64,000 nucleotides of DNA from Aradus depressus (taxonomy: Eukaryota > Arthropoda > Insecta > Hemiptera > Aradidae), in assembly GCA_963662175.1 (NCBI GenBank), contig OY759223.1:15416249-15480248 (forward strand), given 5' to 3'. Below, in pieces: positions 22,801-44,480 of the stretch (its first letter is position 1; the number at the start of each line of letters is the position of its first letter). The notes under the pieces are model-generated. The model saw only the letters and a list, made by a program, of their open reading frames with translations, did not search any database and was not told the origin of the DNA. The position numbers and the translations under genes are program-made.

Positions 22801-24402
22801 CGCTATTCAAACTATTTTTTTAAGCACTTTCAGCAGATTAGATTCACAACTTGCACTACTAAACATTTTTAATAGTAATTTCCACCTATCCGCCATATTG
22901 CAGCCGCCGTCTTTAATTTTTCGCAATTAACACCGGAAGCATATATTGTCATTAGAGTTATGTGACTGTACTAAATTTCAAGTCAATCGGTTTATTGGAA
23001 ATGGGTTAAAATCTACTTGCAAGATTTGTTGCAGACAGACAACAAAGCAAGCTAAATAAAATCTTGTAAAATAAAATCACAATTGGATATTATTTATTTT
23101 ATTATAATTTCTATTTATTTCTTTATTGTTACTCATTTATTGATTTTATAAATAGGAAAATTCAAATAATTTTATATACTAAAATGTGTATGTATTACTA
23201 GCAGGCTGACTGTGATTTTAGAAATAAGTGGTCAATGATATTGAGGCAGTTACCCGCCCCTATTGGTATTAGATGTATCAATTAAGATTTTGCTCTCCCG
23301 CCAAAAACATTCAGCTAAAAATTGATAGTTGACTTACATAGAGGCTTCTGAATCGGCATACTAAATTGTGCCTATACATTTTTTACATCGACAGTAATTG
23401 TGTTTTTTCAGACGAGTCCCCCTCCGTGATCCCATCTTTCTCAACGACCGATTTCGCTGAAAACATTTGCCATCTTTATTGGGTTTGGATTTAAAATATA
23501 AAATTTCATGTTGATACATTCATTACATCGGCAGTTGTAGGGGGTTTTTGAGTTGAGCCCCTTCTCTGATCATCATGGGGTTGGGATTTTTGAATTTACA
23601 CATGCAATTTTTTCTAAATACATTCATTACAATGGTCGTCCTCATGGGGTTCTGGATACACATAATATTTCTTGTCGATACATTCATTCTATCGGGAGTT
23701 ATCGTGTTCACAGACACAGACATACAGATTTTTTTTCATTTATACTCATATTTTTACACATATGAAGCAGCTTTGTTACACATAATTCTAATTGTAAATG
23801 TACTAATTTCTTTGACTTTTCAGGTGAGTCTGGTCCAGCACATCAACAGCCACACCATCCACGCCAACTACCGATGTAAAGTGTGCGGTCAGTGCTTCGG
23901 AGCCGAGATAGATCTGGACCTTCATGTGAAGAAGCATCGAATCATGAAACAGGACTTTCTATGTCGAGAGTGTGGACAGAAGTTCCGGAACAAGCAGGAG
24001 TGTTGGGCTCACCTCAACTCGCACTTCAGGGCAAGATCGGCTCGACCAGGTGTCGCCTGTGAGGTCTGCGGTAGGGTCCTTTCCACCCGAGCCACTCTCC
24101 GAGAACATATGTTCATCCACTCTGGAGAGAAACCGTTCGAGTGTCAATTGTGCGGACGGAAGATCCGACACCGGGCTAACTTCATCATTCACGTGCAGGG
24201 ACACTCCTTGGGTCAGCCTCATCTCTGTAGTCTTTGTGGGATGGGCTTCTCCAAGAAGATGGCTCTCGGCTCCCATATTGCCGCCGAACACCCTCTGGAC
24301 CGTCCCTACCTCTGCATCATCTGTGGGATGAGGTTCCGCTCTGAGGCCAAGTTTCAGAAGCATGCCATCTCTCACGATGCTAGTCTTGAGGACGAATTAT
24401 AA
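16892..24402 (+). CDS. THAP-domain protein with nine C2H2 zinc fingers
   Basis: Coding exons: 16892-17123, 17205-17286, 17363-17504, 17682-17930, 18448-18513, 19168-19252, 21876-22147, 23824-24402; all phases fit and the product is 568 aa. Residues 1-~97 are a THAP-type DNA-binding domain: Cys15/16 and Cys20, FHKLP, Trp48, then Cys65-x2-His68 with KHF, and the closing AVPS of the domain in exon 2. Residues ~98-150 are basic and helical. An acidic Ser/Thr-rich linker in exons 4-6 contains IKEEP, which resembles a sumoylation site. From about residue 280 nine C2H2 fingers follow, including CEVCGRVLSTRATLREHMFIH-type units, one with the classic linker SGEKPF. The protein should be a nuclear DNA-binding regulator; target genes cannot be told. 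THAP plus a C2H2 array is a real but uncommon architecture, and its joining here rests on splice phase, not on transcripts. I cannot assign an orthologue name. Confidence 0.88.
17931..18447 (+). other. THAP-gene intron 4, AT-rich
   Basis: Nothing beyond AT-rich intron sequence and a poly-T run near 17985 was recognised. Confidence 0.5.
18514..19167 (+). other. THAP-gene intron 5
   Basis: A short direct repeat of gagaaagaagtgtctt occurs two to three times at about 18715-18795. Otherwise it is AT-rich and unremarkable. Confidence 0.5.
19410..19760. mobile_element. Foldback element with paired hammerhead-like cores
   Basis: The left part (to ~19505) on the minus strand contains ctaatgatggcagtaatgtc followed by cgaaacgtttgtaac, a mutated hammerhead core. 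The right part on the plus strand has the same blocks in inverted order (gacagaaagaatagttaaca, tattatagatactgatgatg). It is the same family as the elements at 15100, 20515 and 60255. Confidence 0.55.
20354..20399 (-). ncRNA. Candidate minimal hammerhead ribozyme with palindromic stem III
   Basis: On the minus strand: CTGATGA, an extra T, stem II close to GAGG-gaaa-CCTC (one G to A change), GAAA, then stem III AGCCGGCT, A as possible cleavage base, and GCTAC. The base next to the core on each side can form a short G-C stem I (GC with GC). Stem III has no loop and is self-complementary, which would only form between two molecules. This agrees with the dimer model proposed for Penelope-associated hammerheads. 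Activity cannot be judged from sequence alone. Confidence 0.5.
20515..20645 (+). mobile_element. Fragment of the hammerhead foldback family
   Basis: It contains gaacacatgta, tattatagatactgatg and gtttgtaattgctattttt in family order, but the stem II and GAAA part of the core is deleted. A similar 3' stretch (gggagaattgatgctattct type) is at 32890-32960. Confidence 0.45.
20670..21080. other. CpG-rich block, probably an unknown mobile element
   Basis: This region is clearly richer in G, C and CpG than the surrounding intron and touches the broken end of a mariner remnant. Open frames exist on both strands, but none gives a family I recognise. It may be a piece of another DNA transposon. Confidence 0.35.
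21087..21695 (-). mobile_element. mariner transposon remnant (5' half)
   Basis: The right edge (ttgggtacttctgggactac ccctcg type) is a mariner terminal inverted repeat next to TA. On the minus strand the transposase N-terminal DNA-binding part is readable: YIHLKGLSPTNIKAELDPTL, then AEFKQGHMSCQDEHRSDRPN, then GISKSAVLRILTENLDMRKL and CARWVPRLLT. A segment between RPNEV and GISKSA is deleted. The catalytic DDD region and the other end are missing, so the copy is dead. Confidence 0.82.
22148..23823 (+). other. THAP-gene intron 7
   Basis: From 22150 to about 23200 nothing specific was recognised in AT-rich DNA. A minus-strand copy of dispersed repeat A fills about 23205-23735. Exon 8 follows a pyrimidine-rich acceptor. 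Confidence 0.5.
23205..23735 (-). repeat. Dispersed repeat A copy, minus strand
   Basis: Read in reverse it contains the A-family order (cataagg-type gccaaatcgg, tgccgatgtaatgaatgtatc, aacacgataactcccgatag, ctgtgtctgtgaacacg). It runs to the edge of exon 8 of the THAP gene. Confidence 0.5.
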
Positions 24403-24522
24403 CATCTACTTATCTCTCGTTTTTTACTTTACGTTTCATTTTCAAATGTATAAATCATTATTTAGCTTTTGCCAATCTTACGTTAGTATTAACTGTATGA
24501 TTTCTGTGTACAAAATAATTTA

Positions 24523-24528
24523 AATAAA
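24523..24528 (+). terminator. THAP-gene polyadenylation signal AATAAA
   Basis: AATAAA lies about 120 nt after the stop codon in AT-rich sequence, a plausible 3' processing site. Confidence 0.5.
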
Positions 24529-24689
24529 TCTTACAAAAATCAAAATGTTATTTATACTACGATTTTTTTTAACATAAAAAATATTTAATGTTTTATTTAT
24601 ATTATAGAAATGTGAATTCTGTTTTGAGAATAAACAACAAATAGAATATTGTAAGATGCACCCCTTTTTATTCTTTTACAGCAATTTGT

Positions 24690-25100
24690 CGTGGGGCGTT
24701 GTCTACGCTGCATGTAAGACAATCTACACAGGAGTATTCGCGGCCGTAGCAAGGTACGCTGCTGTTGGTAGATGGCATCGCCCCACGAAGCGGCAGCGCA
24801 TGATACCGTTGCGGAGAGCAGCCGTTTTTAAGATTAAAAGAGCTTATCGATCTGTCTACAGGAGCCCCCCCTTCCCTGACCACTGGATATCCCAGATATT
24901 ATCACGTCACGGAGATTTTAACTCCAAACTGTTCATGTGCGGGCATCGAGACTGCAGCAAAACAGGTACTCTTCGATTGACCAGGCCAGGGTGGAGTTAA
25001 TTCGTGGGACTGGATCTGCGGCAGCTGGTGACGGAGACCGGCTACCCAGTGTTCAGTCCGTTTGTCGGCTCCGAGCTGAAAAAAGCGGTGTGACTGCCCG
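24690..25100 (+). mobile_element. R1-like LINE fragment (ORF2 C-terminal region)
   Basis: The plus strand reads TIYTGVFAAVARYAAVGRWH and then a block ending in SQILSRHGDFNSKLF, the thumb and downstream region of R1-type LINEs, with RHGDFNSKL shared with 54595-54640. The terminal CG-x-H-x-DC stretch corresponds to the decayed zinc-knuckle motif of the 555-890 copy. Confidence 0.6.
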
Positions 25101-25191
25101 CCCGCCAAGACAGTAAGAATATTGACTTGCATCTCAGTGGTCACAAACATTCCATCTACTTTCCAACTGGAAGTTGAAATAAAATCCTTCA

Positions 25192-25266
25192 GGAGACGCC
25201 GGTAGCTCACAAGTAGCATGCGTGATAGCCTATTGAGCTCAAGATCGCGAGTCCGATACCCGGCCA
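25192..25266 (+). mobile_element. SINE head (tRNA-like) fragment
   Basis: gacgccggtagctcac...gcgtg...gagctcaagatcgcgagtcc matches the tRNA-derived head of the SINE with a decayed B box (gagtccgatacccgg). The body of the SINE is missing. Confidence 0.5.
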
Positions 25267-25500
25267 AGTTGTGCAAGCTTGTTTAAAACTGTTTCAGGAT
25301 CTAGAATGTTATGTATTGACATCAGAGCTAATCCATTCAACCAGTCTTGGTTAGTACTATTTCTGATATAGCTTTTCTTACGTCTAAGGGTGGAGAAAGA
25401 CCGGTCACTTGTTTCTACAGAAACTGTAAGTTTTAAAAAACCTGTGAATTGTTGGGTAAATGTTCTTGTCACATTGTTATCGGCTTGAAATAAAATATTT
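25267..25500 (-). mobile_element. hAT transposase C-terminal remnant
   Basis: On the minus strand RSFSTLRRKKSYIRNS followed by LNGLALMSIH is the hAT-family dimerisation region (S-x-ERSFS-x-LRR-K-YLR-x-M-x8-L-x-LA-x-L-x-IH) found in zinc-finger MYM/hAT-like transposases. No upstream transposase parts or terminal repeats were recognised. It is a dead scrap. Confidence 0.7.
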
Positions 25501-26436
25501 TGCTTTCTCGGCTTTAGATTAACATTCTAGTCACTTCCTCTTCCACAAGGATAGTTCTTCAAATGTCATTGGGTTATGGACAGCGTCAGGCCAAAAGTCT
25601 GACAATGCTGAAGAGGCTGTTTGCATTTCTTCTTCGATTAAATTATTATTTTAACAATTGAAACTATTCCATGCAAGTAAAAATAGTTTTATTATTTACA
25701 AACAGGACAATTTTGTTTTAAATTTCGGGATGAATTGATCCCCCCCCTAGGTACGCCGCTGCTTCCTTATACTATAGGTGTAAGAAAATAGAAAGAGACG
25801 CTGATGTCACCATTTTTTCAATTCTAGTATTCAATTGGGTATTTTATTCAGAAACATTTTAAGTAATGAGTTTTCCTGCTGTAAAAACAGCTCCTTCCTT
25901 CGATGAGAGAACAGGACACAATAAATCCTTCACAATTTTGATACTATATAAATAATGATTCCCCCCTTCTTAATTTTTTTTTCGTAACTTCGTTTTTACC
26001 CCACTTTAGGTCCGTTAGTTAATTATTTACTCCATTCGAAAAAATAATTATACGAAACTTTAAGGCTGGTTTGCTTTCTATGAATAATTATGCTGTATGA
26101 CTAAATTATTTCTTCTGTCACATGGAGTAACGTAAGCATTTTTCATTTTCACTAATGTGACACCAATATTACAAATTCTGCTTTATTTTTACTTTTTTTG
26201 AGTGTAAATGAGTTATGCTATTGATATATTTTATAATCAGGATAAAACATTTTAATTAAACGTTTCTTTAATGTCAAAATATAATCTAATGTCAGTAAAT
26301 GTGCAGTGGCAACACTGTTATGACTACATCAGAACCGGCTCATTAGAGCAGGTTATATGATTTATATTCGGTTTGGGAATCTGGTTATTTATTTAATTTC
26401 ATTTTCATTTGATTTGCTTTTTCTTAAGCTGTAAGT

Positions 26437-39603
<13,167 letters not shown>

Positions 39604-39681
39604 ACATTAGCCCAGCCCTTCAACCTAACCTCATCTCAAGGGTAAGTACACCTTCCACCATTTTGGCGAAATTGTGATAAA

Positions 39682-39687
39682 AATAAA
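39682..39687 (+). terminator. RTCB polyadenylation signal AATAAA
   Basis: AATAAA is about 80 nt after the stop codon and is followed by a GT-rich stretch (ggttgttcggtt), as expected for a cleavage site. Confidence 0.6.
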
Positions 39688-39946
39688 GGTTGTTCGGTTA
39701 ATAACTTTGAACAGGTTAATGAAGTTATCTACCCTGTTAACTCTAACCGGGCTTACATGAATGCTATGCGTGAAATTTTATGTAAATCTGATTAAGTGTT
39801 TAAGAGCACTCATTTGGTCCTTAGAGACCCCCACAATCTCTCCATTTCTCTTCAAAATTTTGAGATGTCACCACTATATTCATATTAATTAGGAAAAGAT
39901 TCACCAAGATATAATAATTGAAATGAGTTGCGTTTTCTGTTATACA

Positions 39947-40710
39947 GTAAAATCCTTTTATAACGATTCCTGATATAACGATGTAAAACCCGTATCTAGT
40001 TTGGTTTGCTATTTAAAAGTGAAGAAATAAATTCGGATATAACGATGTTAAGTATAACGATATTCCGTATAAAACTATCTAAAACATAAGAAAAAGTTGT
40101 TTTTTAATTCCGGTTATAACGATATAATATGTATGTATATACGCACATATATACATAATTGGGTAAAATAGTATGAGTTTTGAACGGATGAAAAATACGA
40201 ACATTATAGAAAAGGGTTTTAAACATGGTTCTTGTTTACTCTTTCCGAGCGCAATGAGTCATTCCATTTCCCCCTTGTTGTATTTTCTTCGAACTCCCTT
40301 CTTCCCTTCTAGTGCGTATATTCCTAGTTTCAGATTAGTCTTTCTTTTGTCTCCGTAGGGATCGTGACTTCGGAACTTCATAACCATGTAAGCAACAATT
40401 TATACTTTAAAAAAAGCAAGCAAACTAAAATAATTGATTTTTTTGTGGAACGTTAATACATATGTAATCATGTGTATACATAATTTATCTATACAGTTAC
40501 AAATGTATGTAAGTAAATTTTAAAAAGTAAATAAAAATATGTAAACTTTCTCGTTATGAACATTGTAAAACACCTTTTTTTTAAATAATAAGCCCACATA
40601 CATTTGTATGTAGGTTTAACAGTTTGGTTTTGGATATAACGATTTCCGGATTTAACGATGTATTTTTCTTAGTCCCTTGAATATCATTATAACCTGATTT
40701 TACTGTAATT
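39947..40710. mobile_element. Tigger/pogo-like MITE
   Basis: The left end tacagtaaaatccttttata and the reverse complement of the right end (tacagtaaaatcaggttata) are terminal inverted repeats starting at a TA. Short motifs tataacgat recur inside, near both ends. The element is about 760 bp with no transposase frame. Confidence 0.65.
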
Positions 40711-40734
40711 GAAGATACAACAATATCCCTGTCT

Positions 40735-40895
40735 CCGATCAAGTTCGCTATCTTGAGTTCCAGCTAGACAGAAGACTGACGTGGAATCCCCATACACGAC
40801 TGAACCGACGGTTTGAACAGCTCTATCGGTTACTAAACAGAAAATCCAAACTTTCTGTTGACAACAAATTATTTACAAGAACTTGAATAATGGGG
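40735..40895 (+). mobile_element. Jockey-like LINE fragment
   Basis: The plus strand reads RYLEFQLDRRLTWNPHTR and, further on, LYRLLNRKSKLSVDNKL, the conserved region just after the reverse transcriptase (Y-LG-x-L-D-x-LTW) in Jockey elements. It is a scrap only. Confidence 0.65.
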
Positions 40896-40924
40896 TTGTG
40901 CTAAGCCATCTAACATGAAACCAT

Positions 40925-41073
40925 CGCGTAACGTCCTATCCGAAGGATGGCATGTTTAAGGTTTTTTCCGTCACCCAGATAAAGAATCCTAAGGGCCTCG
41001 ACCGGGTTTCGAACCCGCTATCTTGAGCTCAGTAGGCTAGCACGCTACTTCTGAGCTACCGGTGCCCTCTCGA
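40925..41073 (-). mobile_element. SINE 5' part with tRNA-like head
   Basis: The minus strand contains the head with a good B box (gggtttcgaacccg on the plus strand) and the A-box side (gagctaccggtgccctc). Only the head and about 75 bp of body remain. Confidence 0.7.
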
Positions 41074-41639
41074 TTTATTATTTATTTATAAATAGAATTT
41101 TTGTTTCTCATAAATGAACTCTACATACATCACTATATTTTCTAATTATGTCGTCACGTAACATAATAGTTTAAACTAATTTGTTTTGTTAGAATTATCG
41201 TTTGTATAAAATACATTCTTGACCTCATTTTCTCTCTAATTAACTGGTTTATCTTTTAAAATATGAAAAAAAAAAGTTTTATAGTCGTTTTATAAATTTT
41301 CCATTAATAGACTTCCTGTTTTGGCATTTCATCTTAATTTATTTTTAATATTATATTTTTGTATTTTCTAGCCATCGTTTATGAAGAATTGCATCACGAG
41401 TGACTTCTATTTTTTTTTGTTCGTTTTAAGTCAATTTTTTTTATTTATCAATTGTATCATGCTTTGATATAATTAGTGAGTTATATATTTATTATAAATT
41501 AAATAACAAATTTATGAGACTATATTTGCTATAATGTAACATATCTAATATATTGGATTTGTATATATTAAAATAAATATTTATACTTTGTAATTGTTTT
41601 TAAAAAATTATTATCACTCCTAATCTTACACTACGAGGA

Positions 41640-41990
41640 GTCCCAAAAGACCCCACACGAAGCTATACGAAACGAAGTATAGGGGAAGTTATGTTGTAAT
41701 CAGTCAGAACTTCGAAGCAGTGTTTTCAACGGAATTTCATGTTTTCCTATCTGATTCCAAAAATGAAAAAAAAAAAATTCTCTGAACAGGAAAATTCTTG
41801 ATAGCAAGAATTTACCGACAAGAATTTTATGTGTCCACAACCCTCTGAGGGCGACACTTACTGATTTCTTTCAGCCAAATCGGCCGATGAGAAGGGAAAG
41901 GCTTAACACAAAAACTCTAATAACTGATGTAATTAATGTATTGACACGAAATTAGATATGTATATTCAAACCGGACGACAGCTATTAATA
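41640..41990 (+). repeat. Dispersed repeat A copy
   Basis: It has aagtataggggaagttatgt, aaatcggccgatgagaaggg and tgatgtaattaatgtattga blocks in A-family order. Confidence 0.55.
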
Positions 41991-42476
41991 AGTAAGTAAG
42001 GGCGTCTATAAAAGTGAGTAGTTGGCTGTCCTGTAAGAGTAAGGGCGTTTAAAAAAGTGAGTCGTTAGCTGCCCTGCTTAAACATAAAGATAACATGCAA
42101 GAAAGGTAAAGGATTATCTGAACAGAAGAAAAAAAAAACGTATTCATAATATCTATATATTTCATTATAAAAAAAAAAAGAAAAAATACATTTGGTTTAA
42201 CTTTAAAAATAATATCGGAAAGGAAATAAATATTGGTGGAATTCTCGTCAATATAATGCCTGCGTTAAGTATGCTTCCTTCTTTTCTTAATTAAAAAAAA
42301 ATTATTTTAAACATAAATATTTTTTTAGACTAGATTGCACTTAAGTTAGGAAGCTACCAATAGGAAGCTCAGACAAACCACATCTTGTTACAAGCGAAGA
42401 CAAAATAACATAAATGTGCATTTAAATGATTTTGTATGAAGTCGAGGTTCTGTCGTGTAAATAAAAAAATTCAGTA

Positions 42477-42650
42477 TTTGTCCAAAGCTTCTTGAACTAT
42501 TTATTTCCTTGTTCAGGGCCTTATAATGACATGAGTGGATGTGTCTTTTTGACTCATAGTCGCACATACACCACTTTCACTACACACATCCACTCGTCAT
42601 TATAAGACCTTGAAGAAGGAAATAGTTTCCGAAATGTTGGCCAAATACTA
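42477..42650. repeat. Short foldback hairpin
   Basis: ggccttataatgacatgagtggatgtgt is mirrored by acacatccactcgtcattataa about 50 bp later, and outer blocks (aactatttatttccttgttc and gaagaaggaaatagttt) also pair. The element is symmetrical, 170 bp, and of unknown family. Confidence 0.65.
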
Positions 42651-43579
42651 CGTTTTTTATTTACATGACAAAACTTCGACTTCCCGCAATTTCAACATAG
42701 CTTTTGAATTTTTTTTTTTTTTCGATGTACATAATTTTCTTACACTAGAACAATCGGCCGAGATTTTCTATAATTTTTTAAAAAATATCCACTTCGCGAA
42801 TGTCAGATAATGAAAATTTTCATATATGCATAAAAACATTCCAATGAAATTTGATCCGATGAAAATCGCGAAAAAAAAAAAAAAAAAAAAAACATTTTTG
42901 GCCAATTACCCTCCAAACGTATAAATAGCCAAAATTACCACTTTTTAAATAAAGTAAGATCCATTTATCACAAGACGTCCATTTTTGATCTCGGCCGGGA
43001 TTTTGTTCCTAAAAAAACAGTTCTAAAATTGACTTATGACCTTGCTAACTACTGCTAAAGAATTTACAAGATCGTGAGTAAGCTTTGCGCGGCCTGGCTC
43101 GGCAACCAAATAGAATAATAAATAAATATTACATAAGTAAAATTTTGTAGGGTTCTTAGGCCAGCACAAGAAGAAAATATACTTATTATCAATTATATAT
43201 CATTTATCCGTTCGCAGAGAAGTTGATAAGAAGCATGAGATCTCTACTACACTTGAATTAGCCTGTTTTTCAAAGTGAAAAATAGTATAGAAAATAGTGG
43301 CGTGAATAATGAATGCATTATGCAACTATGGAATGGAATAAGTTTTGCAACATGAAATTATTATTATTTTCTAAAATTTGTATTCTTTCGAAATAGTTGG
43401 CCATTGTAGTGAAGGGCTTACACTATATAGCAATGGGCTTCACCCCCAATGTAAATTTAAGACCTTCCAAAAAATAGGTTATATTAACTTTTATATTGTC
43501 CATTTCTACAAAAATATATGAATAAAGTGTACAGGTTTCGATTTACGTCAGATAACCTGAGGATTGTATAAATAGGATT

Positions 43580-43945
43580 GTATGAACAACCCAGCAAACT
43601 TAAAGCACTAAATTTGTGCTGTCGATGGCATAAACCAATAAGATGGAGGATATGGACCAATAGGGAACTGAGGGACTTGTACAAGAGTCCGCCTGGTGGC
43701 CTTAGCGAAGCAGGGGCGGCTGCGATGGCTGGGTCATTTATAGAGAATGGAACCAGACAGATTGCCGAGGAGGATACTGGAGGGACACCCGGGAGGACAA
43801 AGAAGAAGAGGTAGACCCCGCTTACGTTGGCTAGGACGACCTTAGAACAATGTGAGAAGATGGAGACGGGAGGCCGAGGATAGAGAATAATGGCAGAAGA
43901 TCGTTGCGGGGGCCCAGGTTCTACAAGGACCGTAGCGCCAGGGAA
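43580..43945 (+). mobile_element. LINE C-terminal remnant
   Basis: The plus strand reads RRIWTNRELRDLYKSPP and then, with a frameshift, GRLRWLGHL, followed by a (G/R)-rich stretch and W-x-WRREAEDR-like code. This matches the well-known C-terminal tail (R-W-x-NREL-x-LY...RRLRWLGHV...RPRLRW) of insect LINE ORF2 copies. It is inactive. Confidence 0.65.
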
Positions 43946-44371
43946 AGTAAAGTAAAAGATGACACAAACAGAAACTGGTACATTTTTATGGAATTTGACA
44001 ATAAAACAGTTAAACAATTTCTTTGTTCTTATTTATTTTATTAGCTTCCCACTATATTGACACCGATCGCAAAAATGTATTAGAATATTTTTATTTTTTC
44101 TTATGCTGGGCCCATTAACCGAACTAATTTTTTTCATTTTGCCTATGAAAGGGACAAAACTATGAACACATGGATTAAATATTACATTCCTAGAGTTAAC
44201 TATCTAAATATAAAAGGAAATATTCACAAATCAATATACAAGTTGGAAAAAATAAGAAAAAATTCAAATTACATCAAAATAGGTGGTGGAAAACTTATTT
44301 ATATTATTTTTTTAAATTATTATATATTTTTTTGTACACTTAAAGAAGGGACACCTTTGCGTCATTTTCGT

Positions 44372-44377
44372 TTTATT
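44372..44377 (-). terminator. TLC-gene polyadenylation signal (AATAAA, minus strand)
   Basis: tttatt on the plus strand lies about 105 nt beyond the minus-strand stop codon. It is the nearest match and of moderate quality. Confidence 0.4.
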
Positions 44378-44480
44378 TTTTTATATAAAGGCGAAACGAA
44401 ACAAAAATAATAATGTTGCAAAAATCCTGGAAGAAATGTTCAGTTGTGCCCCCGTGGAATCAAAGAGTGGTTCGAAGTGT

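Larger units (their letters stand above)
24529..26436. other. Intergenic region between the THAP gene and RTCB
   Basis: It contains an R1-like LINE fragment, a SINE head fragment and a hAT transposase C-terminal remnant (24690-25500). From about 25500 to 26436 I see only AT-rich DNA, which must include the RTCB promoter. Confidence 0.55.
39688..44371. other. Intergenic region between RTCB and the TLC-domain gene (convergent)
   Basis: It contains a Tigger-like MITE (39947-40710), a Jockey scrap (40735-40895), a SINE (40925-41073), repeat A (41640-41990), a hairpin (42477-42650) and a LINE C-terminal remnant (43580-43945). Stretches 41080-41630, 41995-42470 and 42650-43575 hold nothing I recognise. 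Confidence 0.55.

Noticed and set aside
24656..25000. An independent plus-strand gene downstream of the THAP gene
   Set aside because: The peptide matches R1-like LINE ORF2 parts and shares blocks with other LINE scraps in the window.
43484..44017. A 177-codon minus-strand gene
   Set aside because: It is the reverse of a decayed LINE C-terminal region readable on the plus strand with matching family motifs.
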